Positions 51,431 to 59,332 are shown, counted from the stretch's first letter. The stretch is DNA of 64,000 nucleotides from Cyanobacteriota bacterium (GCA_019752015.1 JAIEMQ010000016.1:118596-182595); one strand, 5' to 3'. The notes: generated from the sequence alone by a model not told the origin. Numbers and translations: made by a program.

Positions 51431-51458
51431 GATCCCTGATCCCCGATCCCCGATCCCT
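51431..51458. repeat. Heptamer tandem repeat (GATCCCC type)
   Basis: Four 7-bp units (gatccct, gatcccc, gatcccc, gatccct), the reverse complement of the GGGATCA family seen at 29412-29460. They separate the permease and second ATPase genes. Confidence 0.85.
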
Positions 51459-51461
51459 AAA

Positions 51462-52130
51462 ATGATCAGACTGCAGAATATTGAAAAGTCCTATCGGCAC
51501 GGGCTCTCGCAAACCTTCGTGCTGCGCCGTGTCAACGCCGAGATCAAGCAGGGCGACTTCGTCTCCATCATGGGCCCGTCGGGCGCCGGCAAGAGCACGC
51601 TGCTGCACATCCTCGGCATGCACGACAGCGCCTGGACCGGCGAATACTGGCTGCACGACGATCCGATCCACCAGCTGTCGGCGAAGGATCGGATGCGGCT
51701 GCAAAAGCAGCACATCGGGTTCGTCTTCCAGAGCTACCACCTGCTCGACAACCTGACGGTCTACGAGAACATCGATCTGCCGCTGTCGTATCGCGACGTC
51801 AAGAAGGCCGAGCGCGAAGGCATGGTCGCCGACATCCTCGACCGCTTCAACATCGTCGGCAAGAAGGATCTGTTCCCGAATCAGCTGTCGGGCGGCCAGC
51901 AGCAGCTCGTCGCGATCGCGCGAGCCGTGGTTGCCAAGCCGTCGCTGATCCTCGCCGACGAGCCGACCGGCAACCTGCACTCCGATCAGGGCAAGGAGAT
52001 CATGGAATTGTTCCGCCGGCTGAACGACGCCGGCACGACCATCGTCCAGGTGACGCACTCGAAGGAGAACGCGTCGTACGGCAAACGCGTCATCAATCTG
52101 AAGGACGGCTGGATCGTCGATGAAAACTGA
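51462..52130 (+). CDS. Second LolD-type ABC ATPase of the efflux operon
   Basis: A 222-residue ATPase with Walker [11 protein letters not shown]-loop [12 protein letters not shown], signature [14 protein letters not shown] and Walker [14 protein letters not shown]. It has the same class as the first ATPase but is clearly diverged. No second permease is present, so it may replace or heterodimerise with the first ATPase, or serve another permease. The ATG at 51462 is the true start; a frame open from 51414 would translate the heptamer repeat. It overlaps the regulator gene by 11 bp. Confidence 0.93.
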   Translation: MIRLQNIEKSYRHGLSQTFVLRRVNAEIKQGDFVSIMGPSGAGKSTLLHILGMHDSAWTGEYWLHDDPIHQLSAKDRMRLQKQHIGFVFQSYHLLDNLTVYENIDLPLSYRDVKKAEREGMVADILDRFNIVGKKDLFPNQLSGGQQQLVAIARAVVAKPSLILADEPTGNLHSDQGKEIMELFRRLNDAGTTIVQVTHSKENASYGKRVINLKDGWIVDEN

Positions 52131-53478
52131 TCCGGCCCGGATCCTCCTCGCGGACGATCAGGCCGACGTCATCGAAGCGTTGCGGCTGTTGTTGAAGCCT
52201 GAGGGCTTCATCATCGACACCGCGGCGTCGCCGCAGCAACTGCTGCGAGCACTCGAGCTGAAGGACTACGACGTGGTCCTGATGGATCTCAATTACACGC
52301 GCGACACGACCTCGGGCGAAGAAGGCCTCGACCTGCTGCAGCGTATTCACACTGCGGACGAATCGCTGCCGGTGGTGGTGTTGACGGCGTGGGGCTCGGT
52401 GAACGTCGCGGTTGAAGCGATGCGCCGCGGCGCGCGCGACTTCGTGCAGAAGCCGTGGGAGAACGAGCGGCTGCTGTCGATCGTGCGCACGCAGACCGAA
52501 TTGGGCCGCGCCATTCGACGAGGCCGCCAGCTCGAAGCGGCCAACCAGGCGCTGCAGGCCGATGGCCGTTCGCCGATCCTCGCGGAGTCGGCGGCCATGC
52601 GGCCGGTGCTGGAAATGATCGCGCGCGTCGGTCCGTCCGACGCCAACGTGCTGATCACCGGTGAGAACGGGACCGGCAAGAGCCTGGTCGCGCAGGCGCT
52701 GCATGCCGTGTCCCCTCGCGCGGGCCGGCCGATGGTGACCGTCAACGCCGGCGGCATGGCCGAAGGCGTGTTCGAGTCGGAGCTGTTCGGACATCTGAAG
52801 GGGGCGTTCACGGATGCGAAAACCGATCGCGTCGGACGCTTCGAGCTCGCCGACGGCAGCACGCTGTTCCTCGACGAAATCGCCAACGTGCCGATGACGC
52901 AACAGCAGAAACTGCTGCGCGTGATCGAGACCGGCGAGTTCGAGCGGCTCGGCTCGTCGAAGACTCGCAAAGTCAGCGTGCGTTTGATCTCCGCGACCAA
53001 CGCGGACCTCAACGCCGAAGTCGAGGCCGGCCGGTTCCGCCAGGATCTGTATTTCCGCTTGAACACGATCGAGATTCACCTGCCGCCGCTGCGCGATCGC
53101 CGCGAGGACATTCCGCTCCTCGCAAAGCATTTTCTTCGCCAGCACGCGCAGCGATATCGCAAGCCGCTCAGCGGCTTCGATCCGGCCGCCATGCAAATCC
53201 TGATGGACCATCGCTGGCCCGGCAACGTGCGCGAGATGGATCACTCGGTCGAGCGAGCCGTGTTGATGACGCAGGGCCCGACCGTGCGATCGAACGATCT
53301 CGGCCTGCGCGTCGACGGCGGCTCGACCTCGCGCCTCGAAGACATGAGCCTCGAGGAAGTCGAGGCGTTTCTGATCAAGAAGGCGATGGCGCGCTACGGC
53401 AACGTCAGCCACGCCGCCCGCGCGCTCGGCCTGTCCCGCTCCGCCCTCTACCGCCGCCTCGAGCGATACAAGCTATAA
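52120..53478 (+). CDS. Sigma-54-dependent response regulator (NtrC family)
   Basis: A 452-residue activator. Receiver domain with phosphoacceptor D56 (VVLMDLNY), AAA+ domain with Walker A GENGTGKS (residues 181-188) and Walker B LFLDEI, and a C-terminal Fis-type helix-turn-helix (GNVSHAARALGLSRSALYRRLERYKL). The sigma-54 contact loop reads GAFTDA at 228-233 instead of GAFTGA, a known natural variant. It should remodel sigma-54 RNA polymerase, plausibly at the promoter at 46885-46900 in front of its own operon. It overlaps the ATPase gene and is followed by its kinase. Confidence 0.95.
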   Translation: MKTDPARILLADDQADVIEALRLLLKPEGFIIDTAASPQQLLRALELKDYDVVLMDLNYTRDTTSGEEGLDLLQRIHTADESLPVVVLTAWGSVNVAVEAMRRGARDFVQKPWENERLLSIVRTQTELGRAIRRGRQLEAANQALQADGRSPILAESAAMRPVLEMIARVGPSDANVLITGENGTGKSLVAQALHAVSPRAGRPMVTVNAGGMAEGVFESELFGHLKGAFTDAKTDRVGRFELADGSTLFLDEIANVPMTQQQKLLRVIETGEFERLGSSKTRKVSVRLISATNADLNAEVEAGRFRQDLYFRLNTIEIHLPPLRDRREDIPLLAKHFLRQHAQRYRKPLSGFDPAAMQILMDHRWPGNVREMDHSVERAVLMTQGPTVRSNDLGLRVDGGSTSRLEDMSLEEVEAFLIKKAMARYGNVSHAARALGLSRSALYRRLERYKL

Positions 53479-53479
53479 A

Positions 53480-53584
53480 GGGGTCAGACCCTGAATTTAC
53501 GCAAAATGCATGATTGGGGACAAGTCACCCTGGTCAAGATCTGTCCCCCGCTTAGCAAAACGCTAGAATTCGGGGTCTGACCCC
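53480..53584. repeat. Nested inverted-repeat element (GGGGTCAGACCC type)
   Basis: Outer arms 53480-53497 and 53567-53584 match at 17 of 18 positions; inner arms ggggaca (53516-53522) and tgtcccc (53542-53548) form a second hairpin. The GGGGTCAGACCC arm resembles REP elements known in many bacteria. It separates the regulator and kinase genes. Confidence 0.85.
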
Positions 53585-53594
53585 CAACTAGCAA

Positions 53595-54914
53595 ATGTGG
53601 CGCGGCCTTCGGCTTGATCAGCAGGTCTTCCTTCTCGCGCTCGGCGCCGGCGTTCCCGGTGCGGTGACCGCGCTGTGGATTCTCTGGTCTGAGCCGTACA
53701 CGCCGAAGGTCCAGTGGACCTTGTCGGTGCTGATCCTCTCAACTCTCTTCGGCTTGGCGGCGTCCGTGCGCACACGAGTTGTCGTTCCGCTTCAGACGCT
53801 TTCGAATCTCCTTGCCGCGCTCCGCGAAGACGACTTCTCGATCCGCGGCCGCACCGCCAACCCCGACGACCCGCTCGGCGCGGCGCTGATCGAGATCAAC
53901 GCGCTGGCGGAGACGCTGCACGAGCAGCGCCTTGGCGCCGTCGAAGCCACCGCATTGCTCCGCACCGTCATGGAGCAGATCGATGTCGCGGTGTTCGCCT
54001 TCGATCCCGAACATCGCCTTCGCATCGTCAATCGCACCGGTGAGCGATTGATGGGCAAGAGCGTGGAGCACATGCTCGGCCGCACCGCCGAGGAACTGTC
54101 ACTGACCGAATGGTTTGGCGACGCGCCTCGCGTCGTCGACATCACGCCCGCCGGCGGCGGACCCGGGCGATGGGAAGTGAGAAAGACGACAGTCCGCCTG
54201 GGCGGCCTGCCGCACGATCTGCTGGTGCTGTCGGACGTCAGCCGGCCGCTGCGCGAGCAGGAGCGGCAGGCGTGGCAGCGGCTGATTCGCGTCATCGGCC
54301 ACGAGCTGGGCAACTCGCTGGGCCCGATCAAGTCGATCGCCGGCTCGCTCGAAACATTGCTGCAGCGCGATCCGCCTCCTGAAGACTGGCGCGAGGACAT
54401 GCGTCGCGGCCTGCAAGTGATCGAGTCACGCACCGATTCCCTGAGTCGATTCACGGGCGCCTCGGCGCGGCTCGCCCGCCTGCCCGCGCCGAAACTGGCG
54501 CCGGTGGTGCTGAAGCCGTTGATTCAGCGCGTCGCGCAATTCGATGCGCGCGTGCCCATGGTCGTCAAACCGGGACCCGACGTCACGATTGACGCCGACG
54601 CCGATCAGCTCGAGCAGTTGTTGATCAACCTGCTGCGAAATGCCGCCGACGCGTGCCTCGAGGTTGGGGGCGGATCGGTCACCGTCGGCTGGCGCCGCAC
54701 CCGCGGCGGACTCGAGATTGCGGTTGACGACGAAGGGCCGGGCGTGGCGAACACGTCGAACCTGTTCGTGCCGTTCTTCACGACGAAACAGGGCGGGTCG
54801 GGCATCGGCCTGGTGCTGTGCCGGCAGATCGCCGAAGGTCACGGCGGCACGCTGACGCTCGACAATCGCATGGACGCGCGCGGCTGCCGGGCTCGACTGA
54901 CGCTGCCACATTAG
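53595..54914 (+). CDS. Sensor histidine kinase of the efflux operon
   Basis: A 439-residue kinase: two membrane helices (about residues 11-30 and 40-58), a HAMP-like linker (RVVVPLQTLSNLLAALREDDF), a PAS domain (about 120-215), a dimerisation helix with phosphoacceptor histidine H236 (VIGHELGN), then the ATPase domain with NLLRNAADAC, DDEGPGV and GGSGIGLVL. The loop between the helices is too short for a sensing domain, so it may sense the membrane or the transporter itself. It is the partner of the adjacent NtrC-type regulator. Confidence 0.94.
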   Translation: MWRGLRLDQQVFLLALGAGVPGAVTALWILWSEPYTPKVQWTLSVLILSTLFGLAASVRTRVVVPLQTLSNLLAALREDDFSIRGRTANPDDPLGAALIEINALAETLHEQRLGAVEATALLRTVMEQIDVAVFAFDPEHRLRIVNRTGERLMGKSVEHMLGRTAEELSLTEWFGDAPRVVDITPAGGGPGRWEVRKTTVRLGGLPHDLLVLSDVSRPLREQERQAWQRLIRVIGHELGNSLGPIKSIAGSLETLLQRDPPPEDWREDMRRGLQVIESRTDSLSRFTGASARLARLPAPKLAPVVLKPLIQRVAQFDARVPMVVKPGPDVTIDADADQLEQLLINLLRNAADACLEVGGGSVTVGWRRTRGGLEIAVDDEGPGVANTSNLFVPFFTTKQGGSGIGLVLCRQIAEGHGGTLTLDNRMDARGCRARLTLPH

Positions 54915-54923
54915 TTCCACACC

Positions 54924-56135
54924 ATGAACGACGATGTTCTCGAGAGCCAGCGTTATTGGGACGGATTCGCCGCGACCGATCCCCTGTGGGCGGTGCTTGC
55001 CTTTCCCGACAAGAGCGACGGCCGATGGACTCTTTCGGAATTCATGAAGACCGGCGAACGCGAGATTGCGCTGCTCTTTCATCGCTTCGCCGAGCTGCAG
55101 CTGCCGATGCCGACGGGGCGCGGGCTCGATTTTGGCTGCGGCGTCGGCCGGCTGACGCAGGCGCTCGTCCGCCGCATGGACCGGGTCGTCGGCGCGGACA
55201 TCTCGCCCGTCATGATCGACCTGGCGCGGACGCTCAATCGCTATCCGCAGCGTGCCGAGTACATTTGTACCTCCGACGCGGGCCTCGAGCTGCTGCCCGA
55301 GCGTTCCTTCGAGTGCATCTACTCGAACATCGTCCTTCAACACGTGGCGCCTGATCTCTCAGTACGTTATCTGCACGAGTTCTTTCGGCTGCTGGCGCCC
55401 GGCGGATTGCTGGTGTTTCAACTGCCGTCGCACCGGCAGGCGCAGGCCGACGCCGAGATCACGGCGATGCCAGACGCCGCTTACCGCGCATCGATCGAGC
55501 TAGCCGCGCCGGCGCCGTCGCAGGTCGCAGCGGGATCGCCAGTCGCGCTGACGTTCACCGTCCGCAACACGAGCGATCACGAGTGGAGTCAACCGCGCTT
55601 CGGCCCGCTGGCACTCGGTAATCACTGGCTCGACGAGCGCGGGGAGCTGATGGTGGCCCAAGACGATGGCCGGGCCCCGCTGCTGCAGATCGTCCCGCCT
55701 GGTATGTCGTGGCCGGTACTCGTGACGATTCGTGCGCCGCAATCGCCTGGCCGATATATGGCCGAGATCGATCTGGTGCATGAAGGCATCAGCTGGTTCG
55801 AGCACAAAGGTTCGCGCACGGTGCGTTTCCCGATCGCAGTCGCTGCCGCCGGCCCCACGGGGCCCGCATCGACAGCAGCCGCCATCAAAGAGTTTCCTAT
55901 TCCGGAGTATCCCGAAACCGCCGTGCCGAGGCCGGCCGCCGCGCCCGCGGACGCGCCGACGAAAGCCCGCTTTCCGATGAACGGCGTTCATCGCGATCAA
56001 GTGATGGAGATCATCAACAGACACGGGGCGCGCCTCGCCTATCTCGAAGAAGATCGACGCGCCGGCCCTGAATGGGTCAGCTACCGCTACTTCGTTGCCG
56101 GCAGATCCTGGCGCCCTGCCTCACCGGCCGTGTAA
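54924..56135 (+). CDS. SAM methyltransferase with Ig-like C-terminal domain
   Basis: A 403-residue protein. Residues 1-180 are a class I methyltransferase with motif I LDFGCGVGRLT, GADISPVMID and LLPERSFECIYSNIVLQHV, then FRLLAPGGLLVFQLP. Residues 190-310 form a beta-sandwich with TFTVRNTSDHEWSQ and GRYMAEIDLVHEGISWF, typical of domains found in carbohydrate-related methyltransferases. A Pro/Ala-rich linker and a short C-terminal helix follow. The neighbouring genes give no substrate; a sugar or lipid methylation role is inferred only from the domain pairing. Confidence 0.82.
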   Translation: MNDDVLESQRYWDGFAATDPLWAVLAFPDKSDGRWTLSEFMKTGEREIALLFHRFAELQLPMPTGRGLDFGCGVGRLTQALVRRMDRVVGADISPVMIDLARTLNRYPQRAEYICTSDAGLELLPERSFECIYSNIVLQHVAPDLSVRYLHEFFRLLAPGGLLVFQLPSHRQAQADAEITAMPDAAYRASIELAAPAPSQVAAGSPVALTFTVRNTSDHEWSQPRFGPLALGNHWLDERGELMVAQDDGRAPLLQIVPPGMSWPVLVTIRAPQSPGRYMAEIDLVHEGISWFEHKGSRTVRFPIAVAAAGPTGPASTAAAIKEFPIPEYPETAVPRPAAAPADAPTKARFPMNGVHRDQVMEIINRHGARLAYLEEDRRAGPEWVSYRYFVAGRSWRPASPAV

Positions 56136-56138
56136 GCT
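56133..56138 (+). promoter_or_regulatory. -10-like hexamer TAAGCT, 7 bp before ATG start
   Basis: TAAGCT ends 7 bp before the ATG of the arginase-fold gene, in the same TAAGCTAC context as at 37580. It overlaps the stop codon of the methyltransferase gene. Confidence 0.4.
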
Positions 56139-56145
56139 ACGCCCC

Positions 56146-57111
56146 ATGCGCAACGCCCTGACGATTGTGTTGGTCGCGGCTTCACTCGCGGCGCCCGCCG
56201 CGCAGAATCGCTACCAGGCCGGAGACGGCAAGCTGCGAATAGCGCTCGCGCAACAGCCGCTCGGCCCGAACGGCCCCTCGCAAGGGCCCGACACCATGGC
56301 GGCCGGCGGCATCCAGAAAATTCCCGCCGACCTCGGCGCCATCGTGCGCGTCGAGAAGGCGCAGCTCACTGCACTCGAGGAGACCGAGTACGGCGGATGG
56401 AAGAAGCTCGGGCTGAGTCTCGGCCACTTCGCCGACATCGTGACGAACAATGAACGCGACGGGTTCTTCACGGTGGGCCTGCTCGCGACGTGCCCCTCGA
56501 TGCCGGGGCTCGTGGCGGGGCTGCAGCGATCGGGGACGACCATCGAGCCGATTCGCGTCGGCATGCTCTGGCTGGACGCGCATCCGGATTTCAACACACC
56601 GGAAACAACCCGCAGCGGGTCACTTGGCGGCATGCCGGTGTCGGTCGCGACGGGCCGCGCTCTCCACGTGATGCGCCGCGATGCGAAGCTCGATCCGCCG
56701 ATGTCGGATCAGAACATCGTGATGGGCGGTGTGCGCCTCATCGATCCGCTCGAGCAGCGCCTGCTCGATGATTCACGCATCGAACAACTCTCCGTCGACG
56801 ATCTGCGCAACATGACGCCCGCCGTCTGGGAGCAGCTCGATCGCCTCAATCGCATCAGCGACAAGCTCTACATCCACATCGACATGGACGTCCTCGATCC
56901 GCGCGAGGTGATGGCGCACGGCAACAAGGTGCCGAACGGTCCGTCGAGCCGGCAGCTGGAGCGGCTGTTCGAAGAGATCTTCACGCGCTATCCGAAGGCG
57001 TCCGCGATCGGCTTGGCGACCATCCCGCCCACCGACGAAGGCGGCCTGTCGATCGCCGCGCTCAACCGGATGATTGCGGGCGCGGTGCGAGGCGTCCAGG
57101 CCCGCAAGTAG
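56146..57111 (+). CDS. Exported arginase-fold protein
   Basis: A 321-residue protein with a signal peptide (LTIVLVAASLAAPAAQ) and an arginase/agmatinase/ureohydrolase fold. Two of the three manganese motifs are present: WLDAHPDFNTP and HIDMDVLDP. The first motif, normally GGDHS, reads GLLATCPSMPG, so one metal-ligand histidine is lost. Hydrolysis of a guanidino compound in the periplasm is possible but uncertain with this change. The ATG at 56146 gives the signal peptide; upstream in-frame codons belong to the methyltransferase gene region. Confidence 0.82.
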   Translation: MRNALTIVLVAASLAAPAAQNRYQAGDGKLRIALAQQPLGPNGPSQGPDTMAAGGIQKIPADLGAIVRVEKAQLTALEETEYGGWKKLGLSLGHFADIVTNNERDGFFTVGLLATCPSMPGLVAGLQRSGTTIEPIRVGMLWLDAHPDFNTPETTRSGSLGGMPVSVATGRALHVMRRDAKLDPPMSDQNIVMGGVRLIDPLEQRLLDDSRIEQLSVDDLRNMTPAVWEQLDRLNRISDKLYIHIDMDVLDPREVMAHGNKVPNGPSSRQLERLFEEIFTRYPKASAIGLATIPPTDEGGLSIAALNRMIAGAVRGVQARK

Positions 57112-57112
57112 C

Positions 57113-57130
57113 GTCCGCCTTCAGGCGGAC
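57113..57130. repeat. REP-like palindrome after the arginase-fold gene
   Basis: An 8-bp inverted repeat (gtccgcct / aggcggac) with a tc loop, 1 bp after the stop codon. It shares its position and design with the palindrome after moaA. Confidence 0.75.
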
Positions 57131-57138
57131 TGCTCCAA

Positions 57139-57867
57139 ATGAAGATCTCGATCGTCGTTCCCGCGTACAACGAAGCGAAGTATCTCCCGCGCCTGCTCGA
57201 CACGATCGACGCCGCCCGCGATCGATTTACAGGCGGCCGCGATCAGATCGAAGTCATCGTCGCCGACAACATGTCCACCGACGACACGGCGGCAATCGCC
57301 GCCGCCCGCGGCAGCCGTGTCGCCACGGTGACCAAGCGCCTGATCGGGGCCGCCCGCAATGGCGGCGCTGCCATCGCCACGGCGCCGATCCTCTGCTTCG
57401 TCGACGCCGACATGCAGATGCATCCGGACTCGTTCAACGCGATCGCGCGCGCGCTGGACCATCGGCGCATCCTCGGCGGCGCCACCGGCGTGACGATGGA
57501 GCGGTGGTCGCTCGGCATTGCGCTGACGTTCTCGATGCTGCTGCCGCTCGTCTGGCTGACGGGGATGGATACCGGCGTGGTGTTCATGCGGCGCGACGAC
57601 TACATCGCCGCGGGCGGGTACAGCGAGACGCGGCACTTCGCGGAAGACGTCGACTTCCTGTGGAAGCTGATGCGGCTCGGACGGCCGCGCGGTCAGCGGT
57701 TGCGGCGGCTGCGTCACGCCAAGGCGATCGCCTCGGTGAGAAAATTCGATCGCTACGGCGACTGGCATTACCTTTGGATGATGCCGGCGCTGACGCTCGG
57801 CACACTGTTCCCGGGGAAAAGCGATCACCCCACCGCGCGAACGTACTGGTACAACGACCGCGACTAA
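57139..57867 (+). CDS. Family 2 glycosyltransferase
   Basis: A 242-residue GT2 enzyme: ISIVVPAYNEAKYLPRLLDTI for nucleotide binding, CFVDADMQMHPDSF with the DxD metal motif, and HFAEDVDFLWKL with the catalytic acid. One hydrophobic stretch (about residues 125-145) may be membrane-associated. It would transfer a sugar from a nucleotide donor to an unknown acceptor. The gene stands alone and overlaps the convergent AlkD-like remnant by 4 bp. Confidence 0.9.
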   Translation: MKISIVVPAYNEAKYLPRLLDTIDAARDRFTGGRDQIEVIVADNMSTDDTAAIAAARGSRVATVTKRLIGAARNGGAAIATAPILCFVDADMQMHPDSFNAIARALDHRRILGGATGVTMERWSLGIALTFSMLLPLVWLTGMDTGVVFMRRDDYIAAGGYSETRHFAEDVDFLWKLMRLGRPRGQRLRRLRHAKAIASVRKFDRYGDWHYLWMMPALTLGTLFPGKSDHPTARTYWYNDRD

Positions 57868-58457
57868 CGCGATCTATTCCGGCGCCGTCGTCGTCTGCCC
57901 CAGCGTTTCGCCCGGAGCTTGTTTCGAACAGCGGGACGAGTGATGTCGCGCAACGCGTCCTTCCCCACCCAGCGTTCGGTCGCGTTCTCGCTCTTCGACA
58001 GTTTCGTTGCGGTCTTCATGGCCGTCGCATGCAGCTTCGGGCTGCGATGGCCGAGGTGACGAAGCGCCCAGCTCACGCCCTTCTTGACGAAGTTCCGTTG
58101 GTCCGACGCGCCTTTCTCGATCATCGGGAAGAATTTCATGAACGCCGCGTCGCGCGCCGTCCTGTCGTGCGCCGCCAGGCACGCCATCATCACGAAGCCG
58201 GCGCGCTTCTGGAATTCACCCTTCTGCTTGACCCATCGTGGCGGCATCTTCCACGCGTGCGGTGAGCGGTCGAACAACTTGAAGCACACGGTGTCGGTCG
58301 TGCCCCAGTTGTCGAAATCCTTGCACCACGCATCCATCAGCGCCGGCGTGATCTGTTTCGGATCGCCGAGCGAGTACGGCATGCCGGCGGCGCTGGCCGA
58401 ATTCACGACCGCCATCAAGCGTTTTGCCGATGCGAAGGCGCGACCGGGCTGTATCAC
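57864..58457 (-). CDS. AlkD-like DNA alkylation repair protein, 5'-truncated
   Basis: The frame matches the C-terminal two-thirds of AlkD-like HEAT-repeat glycosylases: DPKQITPALMDAWCKDFDNW, FKLFDRSPHAW, KRAGFVMMACLAAHD, RNFVKKGVSWALRHLG and ERWVGKDALRDIT. About 90 N-terminal residues of the family are missing. Homology stops near 58365, and the residues before it (to the apparent start at 58457) come from a different gene read antisense. The basic tail (RRRRRRNRSR) looks authentic. A deletion that also cut the neighbouring gene explains this, so a functional enzyme is doubtful. Confidence 0.7.
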   Translation of the reverse strand: MIQPGRAFASAKRLMAVVNSASAAGMPYSLGDPKQITPALMDAWCKDFDNWGTTDTVCFKLFDRSPHAWKMPPRWVKQKGEFQKRAGFVMMACLAAHDRTARDAAFMKFFPMIEKGASDQRNFVKKGVSWALRHLGHRSPKLHATAMKTATKLSKSENATERWVGKDALRDITRPAVRNKLRAKRWGRRRRRRNRSR

Positions 58458-58655
58458 GAGACGATGACGTGGGTCTTCCTGCTGATCATCGCCGAGCGTC
58501 AGGCCAGGGAATCCCCTGAGACATGGGAGGCATTTGCTGCGGCAAATCCTGACTTACTGGTCTGGAAACCGCCGGTTCTGCAGCGCTATTATTCGAAGGA
58601 GTGGCTCGCGTCCGACCTTGCCAGGCGGACCTTCCTGATGCCTGATTTGATATGA
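58384..58655 (+). pseudogene. 5'-truncated and frameshifted hypothetical gene
   Basis: FTTAIKRFADAK (from about 58400) is followed one frame away by GATGLYHETMTWVFLLIIAE and ESPETWEAFAAANPDLLVW through to ASDLARRTFLMPDLI. Together these match the C-terminal half of an uncharacterised family with the YHETxT motif. The N-terminal half is missing and a one-base loss in a G run near 58440 shifts the frame. The ATG at 58464 lies inside the motif and is not a true start. Its stop overlaps the start of the HAD gene (ATGA). Confidence 0.6.
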
Positions 58656-59332
58656 CCCATCCTGCGCTCGTCGTCTTCGATATGGCGGGAACGACGATCG
58701 AGGATTCCGGACAGGTCCCCACCGCATTTGCCGCCACGCTCGCGGCCCACGACATCACGATCAGGGCTGACGAGATCACGCGCGTGCGAGGCGCGTCGAA
58801 ACGCCAGGCGATCAGAAACCTGCTGCCGCCCCGCCTTCGCGAGGACGCTTCGGCGAGGCAGGCTTTCGAAGCCGAAGCGGACCGCATCTATGCAGAATTC
58901 CGGAAAAACCTTGGCGATGCGTATCGGAACGGCGGCGCGCGAGCGGTACCCGGCGCCGACGGCGTAATTCGAAAGCTGCGCGGCTGCGGCGTCAAGGTCG
59001 CGCTGACCACCGGATTCGATCGCGACATCGCCACGCTGCTGCTCACGACGATCGGCTGGACGCCGCGCTCGATCGACGCGATCGTCTGCGGCGACGACGT
59101 GTCGAACGGCCGTCCTGCTCCCGACATGATCCTGCTGGCGATGAAGCTGACAGGCGTCGAGGATGCTCTGCAGGTCGCCAACGTCGGTGACACCACCAGC
59201 GATCTGGAATCCGCGGCGCGCGCGGGGGTGCGGTGGAACATCGGCGTGCTGTCCGGCGCGCACACGCGCGAGGCGCTCGAACGCGCCCCGCACACGGCGA
59301 TCATCGACTCTGTAGCGGATTTGAACTTCTGA
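58652..59332 (+). CDS. Phosphonatase-like HAD hydrolase
   Basis: A 226-residue HAD phosphatase with motif I VVFDMAGTTIEDSG (the DxAGT form of phosphonoacetaldehyde hydrolase-like enzymes), motif II ALTTGFDRD, and motif IV NVGDTTSDLESAARAG. It belongs to the phosphonatase-like group; the substrate, perhaps a C-P compound or a phosphorylated intermediate, is unknown. No other phosphonate genes are adjacent. Its start overlaps the stop of the upstream remnant, so expression may have been disturbed by the deletion there. Confidence 0.88.
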   Translation: MTHPALVVFDMAGTTIEDSGQVPTAFAATLAAHDITIRADEITRVRGASKRQAIRNLLPPRLREDASARQAFEAEADRIYAEFRKNLGDAYRNGGARAVPGADGVIRKLRGCGVKVALTTGFDRDIATLLLTTIGWTPRSIDAIVCGDDVSNGRPAPDMILLAMKLTGVEDALQVANVGDTTSDLESAARAGVRWNIGVLSGAHTREALERAPHTAIIDSVADLNF

